DNA from: JAILEN01 sp036723975 | Lineage (GTDB): Bacteria; Bacillota; Clostridia; Lachnospirales; Lachnospiraceae | Assembly (NCBI GenBank): GCA_036723975.1 | Contig: DAIMGJ010000004.1 | Coordinates: forward strand, 83,919-147,918 | DNA length: 64,000 nucleotides | Reading direction: 5' to 3' | Shown: positions 16,219 through 25,579 of the stretch, in pieces | Layout of the letters: each line of letters begins with the position of its first letter | Position numbering within the stretch: the first letter of the stretch is position 1 | Notes under the pieces: model-generated | The model's database searches: none | Seen by the model: only the letters and a program-made list of their open reading frames with translations | Told to the model about the DNA's origin: nothing | Translations under genes and position numbers: made by a program

Positions 16219-18147
16219 ATGAGTCAGGGAACAACACCGGAATATGGTGCAGATCAAATTCAGATATTGGAAGGATTGGAAGCGGTACGAAAGCGTCCCG
16301 GTATGTATATCGGAACAACATCTATTCGAGGACTTCATCACTTGGTATACGAAATCGTAGACAACGCTGTAGATGAGGCATTGGCGGGATTTTGTACTCA
16401 TATTATCACGACAATCAATTCGGATAATTCCATTACAGTAGAGGATGATGGACGAGGAATTCCTACCGGAATCAACTCAAAAGCAGGTATCCCTGCAGTA
16501 GAAGTGGTATTTACCGTTCTTCACGCCGGTGGAAAGTTCGGCGGTGGCGGATATAAAGTATCCGGTGGTCTTCACGGAGTAGGCGCATCTGTTGTAAATG
16601 CTCTTTCCGTATGGTTGGAAGTAGAAATCTGTCGAGACGGTAAGATTTATCAGCAGAGATACGAACGTGGAAAAACCATGTATCCGTTAAAAGAAATCGG
16701 AACCTGTGATCCTTCAAAGACAGGAACAAAGGTAACATTTTTACCGGATCCTTTGATTTTTGAAGAGACGATTTTTGATTATGATACCTTAAAGGTTCGT
16801 CTTCGTGAGACCGCTTTCCTTACCAAAAATCTTCGAATCACCCTTCGTGATACCAGAGAAGAGGAAGTAAAAGAGCGTACCTTCCACTACGAAGGCGGTA
16901 TAAAAGAATTCGTTACCTATTTAAACAAGGGTAAAACCGCACTTTATCCGGAAGTTATCTATTGTGAAGGAACCAAGGATAATGTATATGTGGAAGTAGC
17001 CATGCAGCACAACGATGCATATAACGATTCCACATTTTCATTTGTTAATAATATTATTACTCCGGAAGGCGGTATGCATGTTGCAGGATTTCGAGGAGCA
17101 TTAACCAGAACCTTTAATGCATATGCCAAGGAAAATAAGATTTTAAAAGAAAATGATGAGCCTTTATCCGGTGATGATATCCGAGAGGGATTGACAGCCA
17201 TCATCAGTATTAAAATTGAGGAACCTCAGTTTGAGGGACAGACAAAGCAGAAGCTTGGAAATACAGAAGCACGTGGTGCGGTGGATTCCGTTGTTTCCGA
17301 ACAGCTGACTTATTTCTTGGAGCAGAATCCTGCAGTAGCAAAGATTATTTGTGAAAAGGCAATTCTTGCACAGCGTGCAAGAGAGGCTGCACGTAAGGCC
17401 AGAGATTTGACTCGTCGTAAATCACCGTTGGATGGAAATTCTCTTCCCGGAAAACTTGCAGACTGTTCCGATACCAATCCGGAAAATTGCGAAATCTTTA
17501 TTGTCGAGGGAGATTCTGCGGGAGGTTCTGCAAAAACAGCCAGAAACCGTAAGACGCAGGCGATTTTACCTCTTCGCGGTAAAATCTTAAATGTAGAAAA
17601 AGCCAGAGAAGACCGCATTTATGAAAATGCGGAAATAAAAGCAATGATTACCTGCTTTGGTACAGGTATACATGAAGAATTTGATATTACAAAGTTAAAA
17701 TATCATAAAATTATTATTATGACGGATGCCGACGTGGATGGTGCGCATATTGCGACTTTGATGCTCACATTTTTATACAGATTTATGCCTGAACTGATTC
17801 GTCAGGGTTACGTATATTTGGCAACGCCGCCTCTTTACAAATTGGAAAAGAACAAAAAAGTTTGGTATGCCTACAGTGATGAAGAATTAAACAGAATCCT
17901 CGTTGAAGTAGGTCGTGATTCCAATAATAAGATTCAGCGATACAAAGGACTTGGAGAAATGGATGCGGAACAGCTTTGGGAAACAACCATGGATCCGGAA
18001 AAGAGAATCTTAAAACGAGTTACTATGGATGAACTCGAAGCATCTGAAATCGATGCGGTATTCTCTACGTTGATGGGCGATAAAGTGGAGCCGCGACGCG
18101 AATTTATTGAAGAAAACGCAAAATACGTACAGAACTTAGATATCTAA
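16219..18147 (+). CDS. gyrB: DNA gyrase subunit B
   Basis: A 642-residue type II topoisomerase ATPase subunit. It has the GHKL ATPase motifs (EIVDNAVDEA, DDGRGIP, GGLHGVGASVVNALS), the Toprim domain with EGDSAGGSA and DADVDGAHI, and the C-terminal motif QRYKGLGEMDAEQLWETTMD. With GyrA it introduces negative supercoils. The length is the short Gram-positive form. It is followed by gyrA after 9 bases. Confidence 0.97.
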   Translation: MSQGTTPEYGADQIQILEGLEAVRKRPGMYIGTTSIRGLHHLVYEIVDNAVDEALAGFCTHIITTINSDNSITVEDDGRGIPTGINSKAGIPAVEVVFTVLHAGGKFGGGGYKVSGGLHGVGASVVNALSVWLEVEICRDGKIYQQRYERGKTMYPLKEIGTCDPSKTGTKVTFLPDPLIFEETIFDYDTLKVRLRETAFLTKNLRITLRDTREEEVKERTFHYEGGIKEFVTYLNKGKTALYPEVIYCEGTKDNVYVEVAMQHNDAYNDSTFSFVNNIITPEGGMHVAGFRGALTRTFNAYAKENKILKENDEPLSGDDIREGLTAIISIKIEEPQFEGQTKQKLGNTEARGAVDSVVSEQLTYFLEQNPAVAKIICEKAILAQRAREAARKARDLTRRKSPLDGNSLPGKLADCSDTNPENCEIFIVEGDSAGGSAKTARNRKTQAILPLRGKILNVEKAREDRIYENAEIKAMITCFGTGIHEEFDITKLKYHKIIIMTDADVDGAHIATLMLTFLYRFMPELIRQGYVYLATPPLYKLEKNKKVWYAYSDEELNRILVEVGRDSNNKIQRYKGLGEMDAEQLWETTMDPEKRILKRVTMDELEASEIDAVFSTLMGDKVEPRREFIEENAKYVQNLDI

Positions 18148-18156
18148 GGAGAAAAG

Positions 18157-20661
18157 ATGGACGACAAAATTTTTGATAATATTCAAGATGTTGACTTGAA
18201 AAAAACCATGGAAACATCCTATATCGATTATGCAATGAGCGTTATCGCTTCCCGAGCACTTCCGGATGTTAGAGACGGATTGAAGCCGGTACAGCGTCGA
18301 GTTTTATATTCCATGATCGAATTAAACAACGGCCCGGACAAACCACATCGTAAATGTGCCCGTATCGTTGGTGATACCATGGGTAAATACCATCCGCACG
18401 GAGATTCTTCTATTTATGGAGCACTTGTCAACATGGCACAGGAATGGTCTACACGTTATCCACTTGTAGACGGACATGGTAACTTCGGTTCCGTGGATGG
18501 AGACGGAGCTGCTGCTATGCGTTATACGGAAGCGAGACTTTCTAAGATTTCCATGGCAATGCTTGCGGATATCAATAAAGACACGGTAGATTTTGTACCA
18601 AACTTTGACGAAACCGAAAAAGAACCTTCTGTACTTCCGGCACGTTTTCCAAACCTTTTGGTAAACGGAACAACCGGTATTGCTGTAGGTATGGCCACAA
18701 ATATTCCACCACACAACCTTCGTGAAGTAGTAGGTGCAGTAAATAAAATCATTGATAACCAGATTGAAGAAGACAGAGAAACGGATATTGATGAATTAAT
18801 GGAAATCGTCAAAGGTCCGGATTTTCCTACCGGTGGAACGATTCTCGGTCATGCCGGAATTGAAGAAGCATACCGTACAGGACGCGGAAAAATTCGCGTT
18901 CGCGCCGTAACCGAAATTGAACCGATGCAAAATGGAAAGAACCGAATTATTGTTACGGAACTTCCATATAACGTAAATAAGGCTCGTTTGGTAGAATACA
19001 TCGGAAAACTTGTACGTGATAAGAAGTTAGACGGCATTACAGCTCTTCGAGATGAGTCTTCCCGTGAAGGAATGCGAATTGTCATCGAGCTCAGAAAAGA
19101 CGTAAATCCTTCCGTAATGCAGAACCTTTTGTTCAAGCATACACAATTACAGGATACCTTTGGTGTAATTATGCTTGCTTTGGTTGATAATCAGCCGAAG
19201 ATTCTAAATTTAAAAGATATGCTTTCTTTGTATTTGGATCATCAGAAGGAAGTCGTTACCAGACGTACCAAGTTTGACTTAAACAAAGCAGAAGAAAGAG
19301 CTCATATCTTAGAAGGATTGTTAATCGCTCTTGATAATATTGATGAGGTAATCTCTATTATTCGCGGATCTGAAAACGTTGCTATCGCAAAAGAACAGTT
19401 GATGAAACGTTTCGGACTTTCCGATGCACAGGCTCAGGCCATCGTAGATATGCGACTTCGTGCGTTAACCGGATTGGAACGCGGAAAGTTAGAGGCTGAA
19501 TACGCTGAACTTCAGAAATTAATCAAAGAATTAAAAGAAATCCTAGCAGATGAAAAGAAACTTCTTTTGGTAATTAAAGAAGAAATTTCTGTTTATGCTG
19601 AAAAGTACGGCGATGATCGTCGTTCTTCCATTGGATTCGATGAATACGATATCGATATGGAAGATTTGATACCGGTAACCAATACGGTTGTTACCTTTAC
19701 CAAGGTTGGCTACATCAAGCGTATGAACGTAGACAACTTCAAGGCACAGCACCGTGGCGGCAAAGGAATCAAAGGAATGGAAACCATCGATGAGGATTAC
19801 ATCGTTGAAATGATGTTAACCACATCTCACCATTACCTGATGTTCTTTACAAACTTCGGTCGGGTATATCGAATTAAGGCATATGAGATTCCGGAAGCGG
19901 GAAGAACCGCACGAGGAACAGCGATTGTAAACTTGTTGCCATTACAGCCGGACGAAAAGATTACATCCATGATTCCGATTAAGGATTACAACGAAGACGA
20001 ATATCTCTTTATGGCAACCAAGAAGGGTGTTGTAAAGAAAACCAAATTGGAAGAGTATGCAAACATTCGAAAGAACGGTTTGGCTGCGATTAACCTTCGT
20101 GATGACGATAAGTTGATCGAAGTAAAGATGGCAAAGGGCGATGATGAAGCAATGCTCTTTACCAAATACGGCCAGGCCATTCGGTTTAAAGTGGATGATG
20201 CAAGAAATACCGGTCGTATATCCATGGGTGTTAAGGGAATGACCTTATCTGATGGGGATGATGTAATTGCAATGCAGCTTGTTTCCCAGGGCGATGCACT
20301 TATGATTGTTTCTCAAAATGGTCTCGGAAAGTGCACCAAGATGGAAGAGTTTACCTGCCAGCATCGAGGCGGCAAAGGCGTAAAATGCTACAAGATTACG
20401 GAAAAAACCGGAAATCTTGTTGGTGTAAAAGCAGTATCTGCCGATGACGAGATTATGATCATTAATACCGATGGTATTATCATCCGCACTTCTGTTGCGG
20501 AAACTGCACTTCTTTCCAGAGTAACCTCCGGTGTGAAGTTAATCGATTTAAAGAAGGGTGGAGAAGTCGCATCCATTGCTAAGGTTCGAAAAGAAGATAT
20601 GGTTTTGGATGATTACGACGAATTAGAAGAAGCGACAGAGAAAGAAGAAACCGCAGAATAA
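18157..20661 (+). CDS. gyrA: DNA gyrase subunit A
   Basis: An 834-residue breakage-reunion subunit. The quinolone-resistance region (HPHGDSSIYGALVNMAQEW) and the catalytic tyrosine in AAMRYTEARL lie in the N-terminal half. The C-terminal six-blade domain contains the GyrA box QHRGGKG at two places (near 530 and 730), which supports gyrase rather than topoisomerase IV. The acidic tail (DDYDELEEATEKEE) is normal. A strong terminator follows. Confidence 0.97.
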   Translation: MDDKIFDNIQDVDLKKTMETSYIDYAMSVIASRALPDVRDGLKPVQRRVLYSMIELNNGPDKPHRKCARIVGDTMGKYHPHGDSSIYGALVNMAQEWSTRYPLVDGHGNFGSVDGDGAAAMRYTEARLSKISMAMLADINKDTVDFVPNFDETEKEPSVLPARFPNLLVNGTTGIAVGMATNIPPHNLREVVGAVNKIIDNQIEEDRETDIDELMEIVKGPDFPTGGTILGHAGIEEAYRTGRGKIRVRAVTEIEPMQNGKNRIIVTELPYNVNKARLVEYIGKLVRDKKLDGITALRDESSREGMRIVIELRKDVNPSVMQNLLFKHTQLQDTFGVIMLALVDNQPKILNLKDMLSLYLDHQKEVVTRRTKFDLNKAEERAHILEGLLIALDNIDEVISIIRGSENVAIAKEQLMKRFGLSDAQAQAIVDMRLRALTGLERGKLEAEYAELQKLIKELKEILADEKKLLLVIKEEISVYAEKYGDDRRSSIGFDEYDIDMEDLIPVTNTVVTFTKVGYIKRMNVDNFKAQHRGGKGIKGMETIDEDYIVEMMLTTSHHYLMFFTNFGRVYRIKAYEIPEAGRTARGTAIVNLLPLQPDEKITSMIPIKDYNEDEYLFMATKKGVVKKTKLEEYANIRKNGLAAINLRDDDKLIEVKMAKGDDEAMLFTKYGQAIRFKVDDARNTGRISMGVKGMTLSDGDDVIAMQLVSQGDALMIVSQNGLGKCTKMEEFTCQHRGGKGVKCYKITEKTGNLVGVKAVSADDEIMIINTDGIIIRTSVAETALLSRVTSGVKLIDLKKGGEVASIAKVRKEDMVLDDYDELEEATEKEETAE

Positions 20662-20669
20662 TATAATTA

Positions 20670-20702
20670 AGCGCTCCGATTAATATCGGAGCGCTAATTT
20701 TA
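20670..20702 (+). terminator. Terminator after gyrA
   Basis: The arms AGCGCTCCGAT and ATCGGAGCGCT pair perfectly around TAAT and are followed by AATTTT. It closes the dnaA-gyrA direction. Confidence 0.9.
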
Positions 20703-20705
20703 TAC

Positions 20706-20742
20706 AAAAAAAAGAAGAATAAGATTTCTCTTATTCTTCTGC
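20706..20742 (-). terminator. Terminator after the tRNA-Ser/tRNA-Cys unit
   Basis: On the minus strand AGAAGAATAAGA pairs with TCTTATTCTTCT around a 4-base loop and is followed by a run of T. It lies just beyond tRNA-Cys. Confidence 0.88.
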
Positions 20743-20743
20743 A

Positions 20744-20814
20744 AGGTGCCAGTCGGATTTGAACCAACGATCAGGGAGTTGCAGTCCCACGCCTTACCAC
20801 TTGGCTATGGCACC
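20744..20814 (-). tRNA. tRNA-Cys(GCA)
   Basis: The acceptor stem is GGTGCCA with TGGCACC, the anticodon loop CTGCAAC (anticodon GCA), the T loop TTCAAAT and the discriminator base U, as is typical for cysteine. CCA is not encoded. It is downstream of tRNA-Ser in the same leftward unit. Confidence 0.93.
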
Positions 20815-20922
20815 AAAAGTCGATTTGTAAATTCGCACTTCGTGCTTATTAACCGCATCGACATGGCTACGACTAAGCTCAAGCATCGCATTCTGCTCGC
20901 TTTCGCTAAGTTCTCTGCCGAA
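20815..20922 (-). other. Structured spacer between tRNA-Ser and tRNA-Cys
   Basis: This 108-base spacer is unusually long and self-complementary. GTCGAT (20820-20825) pairs with ATCGAC (about 20857-20862), with an inner GCACTTCGTGC hairpin. On the minus strand it contains CTTAGCGAA, ATGCTTGAGC and GAGCTTAGT, strings also found in element B at 39693-39828. No gene is visible in it. Confidence 0.4.
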
Positions 20923-21010
20923 CGGAGAAGGAGGGATTTGAACCCTCGCGCCGGTTACCCGACCTATACCCTTAGCAGGGGCACCTCTTCGGCCTCTTGA
21001 GTACTTCTCC
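20923..21010 (-). tRNA. tRNA-Ser(GCU)
   Basis: An 88-base type II tRNA with acceptor GGAGAAG with CTTCTCC, anticodon loop CTGCTAA (GCU), a long variable arm (GTATAGGTCGGGTAACCGGCGC) and the T loop TTCAAAT. The discriminator is G. CCA is not encoded. Confidence 0.93.
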
Positions 21011-21098
21011 ATAAAGCCTAAAAAGTTCCTGTCAATTGTACCGGTCACGCCCCGGAACAGTCGCTTTTTATCACTATGCGCTTTACAACGCAAGTCAT

Positions 21099-21127
21099 AT
21101 TGTACTAAATGCTTTATTTTTTGTCAA
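21099..21127 (-). promoter_or_regulatory. Promoter of the tRNA-Ser/tRNA-Cys unit
   Basis: On the minus strand TTGACA (21122-21127), 17 bases and TACAAT (21099-21104) form a near-consensus promoter 89 bases upstream of tRNA-Ser. Confidence 0.85.
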
Positions 21128-21176
21128 CGGAAAAAGCGGATAAATTTATGTTTTTTTACCTTTGAGACGGTCTTTG

Positions 21177-21725
21177 TTATTTTCGATATTCTTCCACTGC
21201 GGACTCATAGAGATTCTCGCCATGACAATCGGCAACCACAACAACAGGGAAATCCTCCACATAGATTTTTCTTATGGCTTCCGCTCCTAAATCTTCATAG
21301 CATACAATTTCGGAACTTTTGATGCGTTCAGATAGCAATGCGCCGGCGCCGCCGATGGCAGCAAAATATGTGGCTTTATTTCGTACAATGGCATCCAATA
21401 CGGCCTTCGTTCGTTTGCCTTTTCCAACCATAGCCTTTAAGCCGAGATTCAAGAAAGTAGGAGCGTATTTATCCATACGACTTGCGGTGGTAGGACCTGC
21501 GGAACCTATTGGACGTCCTTCTCTGGCGGGTGAGGGACCCATATAATAAATGGTTGCACCATCCAGCTCGATGGGAAGCGCTTCGCCTTTATCAATAAGT
21601 TCCATCAATCGTTTATGAGCCGCATCTCGCGCCACGTACATCTCTCCTGTGAGATAGCAAAAATCTCCGATGTGTAATTCATCAGAAATCTCTTTTGTTA
21701 TAGGCAAATTTATCTTTTTTTCCAT
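21177..21725 (-). CDS. fumB: Fumarate hydratase class I, beta subunit (C-terminal domain type)
   Basis: A 182-residue protein matching the C-terminal swivelling domain of iron-sulfur fumarases and L(+)-tartrate dehydratases. Family signatures seen: TGEMYVARDAAHKRL, YMGPSPAREGRPIGSAGPTTASRMD, MVGKGKRTK and AIGGAGALL. It interconverts fumarate and malate with the alpha subunit encoded just upstream (22-base gap). A tartrate dehydratase role cannot be excluded by sequence alone. The symbol is a general one for two-subunit forms. Confidence 0.88.
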   Translation of the reverse strand: MEKKINLPITKEISDELHIGDFCYLTGEMYVARDAAHKRLMELIDKGEALPIELDGATIYYMGPSPAREGRPIGSAGPTTASRMDKYAPTFLNLGLKAMVGKGKRTKAVLDAIVRNKATYFAAIGGAGALLSERIKSSEIVCYEDLGAEAIRKIYVEDFPVVVVADCHGENLYESAVEEYRK

Positions 21726-21747
21726 GATTCTCCTTTTAAATAATCAT

Positions 21748-22596
21748 TTATAATGTAACCGTTATATGTCGGTTTACATGGCAGCAGATGTTGACTGCTA
21801 CGGGAAGTCCCGCAATGTGAGTCGGGTAGGTGCGGACGTTTACCGCCAATGCGGTGGTGGTGCCTCCTAAACCGGCAGGACCTATACCTGTGGAATTAAT
21901 CTTATCGAGCATTTCATGTTCTAAATCTAAAACCCACTTCGGTTTATCAGCATCGGGTGCCCCGACTTTATCCGTCAGTGCCTGCTTTGCCAAAAGTGCA
22001 CACTTCTCAAAGGTTCCTCCAATGCCGACTCCCACAATCATGGGAGGGCAGGCATTCGGACCGGCGTCAGTAACAGCCTTAAGAATGGCTTCCTTTACTC
22101 CGTCGATGCCCTGTGCCGGTTTCAACATAAAGATTTGGGACATGTTTTCACTACCAAAGCCTTTCGGCGCGAGAGTAATCTTTACTTTATCTCCCGGAAC
22201 AATGGAATAATGGATGACGGCAGGTGTATTATCTTTTGTATTTTCTCGAAGAATCGGATCTCCAACAACGGATTTTCTTAAATAACCATCCGTGTAGCCG
22301 CGGCGAACTCCCTCGTTTACAGCATCTTCAATGCTACCCCCAAAAAAATGGACATCCTGTCCGATTTCCAAAAAAATGACAGCCATACCGGTGTCCTGAC
22401 AAATAGGAATCATTTTTTCTTTTGCAATCGATAGGTTCTTTTCTAACTGATCTAAGACTTTTTGTCCAATTGGAGAGGCCTCGGTATGCTTTGCCTTATC
22501 CAATGCGCTTTTCATATCATCGGACAAATCGTGGTTGATGTCGATGCACATTTCGGCGATGGTTTCAGTAAGCTTTTGTACGTTTAATTCTTTCAT
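21748..22596 (-). CDS. fumA: Fumarate hydratase class I, alpha subunit
   Basis: A 282-residue [4Fe-4S] catalytic subunit. Cysteines likely to hold the cluster are in PICQDTGMA, NACPPMIVGVGIGG and the late NICCHVNRH. FGGSIEDAVNEGVRRGYTDGYLRKSVVGDP is typical of the family. The start was placed at MKELNVQKL, which matches relatives and has AGGATGAG upstream; the reading frame stays open further up, but that would overlap the AraC gene. Confidence 0.9.
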   Translation of the reverse strand: MKELNVQKLTETIAEMCIDINHDLSDDMKSALDKAKHTEASPIGQKVLDQLEKNLSIAKEKMIPICQDTGMAVIFLEIGQDVHFFGGSIEDAVNEGVRRGYTDGYLRKSVVGDPILRENTKDNTPAVIHYSIVPGDKVKITLAPKGFGSENMSQIFMLKPAQGIDGVKEAILKAVTDAGPNACPPMIVGVGIGGTFEKCALLAKQALTDKVGAPDADKPKWVLDLEHEMLDKINSTGIGPAGLGGTTTALAVNVRTYPTHIAGLPVAVNICCHVNRHITVTL

Positions 22597-22639
22597 TTTC
22601 TCATCCTGTATATTATGTTTTATTGGAACAAACAGTAGT

Positions 22640-23509
22640 TTACGCTTTTGAAGGGCTGATACCGTACTCTTTCTTATACGCACGGTAGAAAACGGAGTAA
22701 TCGGAAAAACCGCATTTAAACGCGGCTTCTTTTGGTGAATCGCCGTTTTGCATGTACTGTCGAGCTGTCAAAAGTCGTTTTTTCTGAATGTACTGATGAA
22801 CGGAAAATCCCATGGCTTCCTTAAAGGTGCGAAGAAGATGCTGTTTGGAAATAAAGCATTCCTTTGATAACACATCCAAAGAAAGATTTTCACTTAGGTG
22901 GAGGTTAATGTAGTCTACACAATTTGCTATTTGGACAGACATTCTTCTGTGTTCCTGAACAGAAGGAATCTGCGACGTCAAACTGTGGAAATTACATAAC
23001 AGCCAGGTTAAAAGTGTATTGGCAATCAATGGTGAATAGATGGTATTGGTATTCATGGTGTTTGCCAACTCGTCTAAAAAGAATAAAAGCATTTTTTGCC
23101 GTTCTTCTGCGATATGATAAATACGATTCGTAGTATCTGAATGGGATTGTTTGAAACAGGATAAAAATGAAATCTCCGGAGTAGAAAGACCGGAAAGTTT
23201 TTTCCCGTCAATCCATAATACAATACGCTCGTAGATACCGCTGTGATTGGAAAACAGCGGCTGATGAAGTTCCAAGGGAGACATTAAAATCAAATCTCCG
23301 GGCTGAAGATGATAGGTTTTGTTTTCCACAAGATAGTCAACGTTGCCGGAGATAAAATAATAAATCTCGTAAAAGTCATGATGGTGCAATTGTATGGGTT
23401 GTTCATTTTTTGCAGGATGATAATTGTTTAAGTCATCCCGTCTGTGATGGATTTCAAACTCCGGATGCACCATTTCGGAATTGAATAACCCGCTTTCAAT
23501 AATAGCCAA
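22640..23509 (-). CDS. AraC-family transcriptional regulator
   Basis: A 289-residue regulator. The N-terminal cupin-like sensor domain (LHHHDFYEIYYFISGNVDYLVEN, LQPGDLILMSP) probably binds a sugar. The C-terminal AraC domain has two helix-turn-helix motifs (LSKECFISKQHLLRTFKE and AAFKCGFSDYSVFYRAYKKEYGISP). It is divergent from uxuA with 156 bases between them, so it most likely controls the hexuronate genes; the fumarase genes lie downstream on the same strand. Confidence 0.9.
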   Translation of the reverse strand: MAIIESGLFNSEMVHPEFEIHHRRDDLNNYHPAKNEQPIQLHHHDFYEIYYFISGNVDYLVENKTYHLQPGDLILMSPLELHQPLFSNHSGIYERIVLWIDGKKLSGLSTPEISFLSCFKQSHSDTTNRIYHIAEERQKMLLFFLDELANTMNTNTIYSPLIANTLLTWLLCNFHSLTSQIPSVQEHRRMSVQIANCVDYINLHLSENLSLDVLSKECFISKQHLLRTFKEAMGFSVHQYIQKKRLLTARQYMQNGDSPKEAAFKCGFSDYSVFYRAYKKEYGISPSKA

Positions 23510-23665
23510 TAGGATACCTCGCTATTCCGTAATTATATTTTTGATACTATCATAGGATAACACGATACATTCACATTTGCAAAGAAATTGTAAACATACG
23601 CAATATATTATTGTAAAAAAATAGTGTAAGATACATACAAAGTAATCTATAGGTAGGAGGAAATC

Positions 23666-24715
23666 ATGAAATTATCGTTTCGTTGGTACGGACCGGATGA
23701 CCCGGTTACTTTACAGAATATACGCCAGATTCCGGGGATGCATTCCATTGTAACGGCAGTATACGATGTGCCTGTGGGAGAGGTGTGGCCAAGAGAGTCC
23801 ATCGCCGAATTGAAAAAAAAGACCGAGGATGCGGGATTGCATTTTGAAGTGATTGAAAGTATTCCGGTGCATGAGGACATCAAACTCGGAAAAGCGACGA
23901 GAGAAAAGTATATAGAAAACTATTGCGAAAACATTCGTCGCGTGGCAGAAGCAGGAGTAAAGTGCATTTGCTATAACTTTATGCCGGTATTTGATTGGAC
24001 AAGAACTCAGTTGGATCATGAATTGCCGGATGGCTCTACTTCTTTGGTGTATTACCAGTCTCAGGTAGACAAAGTGAATCCGTTAAACGGCGACAGCGAT
24101 TTGACACTTCCGGGCTGGGACGCCAGCTATACGCGAGAAGAGCTGGCCGCAGTTGTCGCAGAATATAATCAGATGACGGAAGAAGACCTTTGGGAGAATT
24201 TGCGTTACTTCATAGAACGTGTGATTCCGGTGGCAAAGGAATGCGATGTTTATATGGCGATTCATGAGGATGATCCATGCTGGAGTATTTTTGGTTTGCC
24301 TCGCATTATCGTGGATGAAAAAAGCATTGATCGATTCCTTGGTCTTTATGATGATGTGCATCACGGAATCACTCTTTGTACCGGTTCATTGGGATGCTCC
24401 GCAAAAAATGATGTAGTAAAAATGGCGTACAAATATGCCAAGATGGGTCGCATTCACTTTGCGCATTTAAGGAATGTGGCGTTGGTGGAAGATGGTTTTG
24501 AAGAGCGTGCGCATTTATCAAGTTGTGGATCCCTGGACATGTATGCGATTGCAAAGGCTCTCCATGACGGCGGATTTACAGGATATGTAAGACCGGATCA
24601 CGGCCGTATGATTTGGGGAGAAAAAGGTCGCGCCGGATATGGACTTTTTGACAGAGCCTTAGGTGCAACCTATATCAACGGCTTGTTTGAAGCAATTGAA
24701 AAAACAGAGAAATAA
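23666..24715 (+). CDS. uxuA: D-mannonate dehydratase
   Basis: A 349-residue UxuA that converts D-mannonate to 2-keto-3-deoxygluconate. It is a TIM-barrel metal enzyme. Typical segments: FRWYGPDDPVTLQNIRQIPGM at the start, YNFMPVFDWTRT, IHEDDPCWSIFGLPRI with metal ligands, CTGSLG, and the end region RPDHGRMIWGE. AGGAGG precedes the ATG by 6 bases. It is the first gene of the hexuronate run. Confidence 0.96.
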   Translation: MKLSFRWYGPDDPVTLQNIRQIPGMHSIVTAVYDVPVGEVWPRESIAELKKKTEDAGLHFEVIESIPVHEDIKLGKATREKYIENYCENIRRVAEAGVKCICYNFMPVFDWTRTQLDHELPDGSTSLVYYQSQVDKVNPLNGDSDLTLPGWDASYTREELAAVVAEYNQMTEEDLWENLRYFIERVIPVAKECDVYMAIHEDDPCWSIFGLPRIIVDEKSIDRFLGLYDDVHHGITLCTGSLGCSAKNDVVKMAYKYAKMGRIHFAHLRNVALVEDGFEERAHLSSCGSLDMYAIAKALHDGGFTGYVRPDHGRMIWGEKGRAGYGLFDRALGATYINGLFEAIEKTEK

Positions 24716-24727
24716 AGAGGTAACAGA

Positions 24728-25576
24728 ATGAAGGATTACAGTTTGGATATCAAAGGAAAAGTAGCGGTAGTGACCGGAGCAGGCGGTGTGCTTTGTTCCA
24801 TGTTTGCCGAAACGCTGGCAGAGCAGGGCGCAAAGGTGGCACTTTTGGATTTAAACCTTGAGGCTGCGGAAGGCTTTGCAGCAGCTATTCGTGAAAAGGG
24901 TTTTGAAGCGAAGGCTTATCAGGCAAATGTTTTGGAAAAGGAAAGCTTAAAGGCTTGTCACGAGGCGATCTTAAAGGACTTTGGTCCTTGCGATATTTTG
25001 ATTAACGGAGCCGGAGGCAACAACGCAAGAGCCAACACCACAAACGAATACTATCAGTTAGGGGATGAGGAAAAAGACGATTTGGTTTCTTTCTTCGACT
25101 TGGATGATGTCGGCGTACAGTTTGTATTCAATTTAAACTTTATCGGAACATTGCTCCCGACACAGGTGTTTGCAAAGGATATGGTTGGAAAGAGGGGTTG
25201 CAGCGTAATCAATATATCTTCCATGAACGCTTTTACGCCTCTAACAAAGATACCGGCGTATTCCGGAGCAAAGGCTGCGGTTTCCAACTTTACCCAGTGG
25301 TTAGCGGTTCATTTTTCCAAGGTGGGCATCCGTGTAAATGCTATTGCACCGGGATTTTTTGTAACCAAGCAAAACAAGGATTTACTGTTTGATGAGAAGG
25401 GAAATCCGACACCGAGAACAGAAAAAATCCTGGCAGCGACACCGATGGGACGTTTCGGAGAAGCAGAGGAATTAAACGGAACCCTTTTGTATTTGTTGAA
25501 TGAAAAAATGGCCGGCTTTGTGACCGGAGTGGTAATTCCGATTGATGGTGGTTTTTCAGCATATTCTGGAGTGTAA
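24728..25576 (+). CDS. SDR-type D-mannonate oxidoreductase (fructuronate reductase)
   Basis: A 282-residue short-chain dehydrogenase with cofactor motif TGAGGVL (residues 17-23), NNAR-like region INGAGGN, a serine in INISSMN and the YSGAKAA active site. It is placed between uxuA and uxaC, so it very likely reduces D-fructuronate to D-mannonate with NAD(P)H, as SDR-type enzymes do in some Firmicutes, in place of the classical long-chain UxuB. The role is inferred from context and family. Confidence 0.85.
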   Translation: MKDYSLDIKGKVAVVTGAGGVLCSMFAETLAEQGAKVALLDLNLEAAEGFAAAIREKGFEAKAYQANVLEKESLKACHEAILKDFGPCDILINGAGGNNARANTTNEYYQLGDEEKDDLVSFFDLDDVGVQFVFNLNFIGTLLPTQVFAKDMVGKRGCSVINISSMNAFTPLTKIPAYSGAKAAVSNFTQWLAVHFSKVGIRVNAIAPGFFVTKQNKDLLFDEKGNPTPRTEKILAATPMGRFGEAEELNGTLLYLLNEKMAGFVTGVVIPIDGGFSAYSGV

Positions 25577-25579
25577 GAT

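Noticed and set aside
23510..23665. Operator of the AraC protein upstream of uxuA
   Set aside because: AT-rich direct repeats (ATTGTAAA twice) are present, but nothing strong enough to call a specific operator or promoter.
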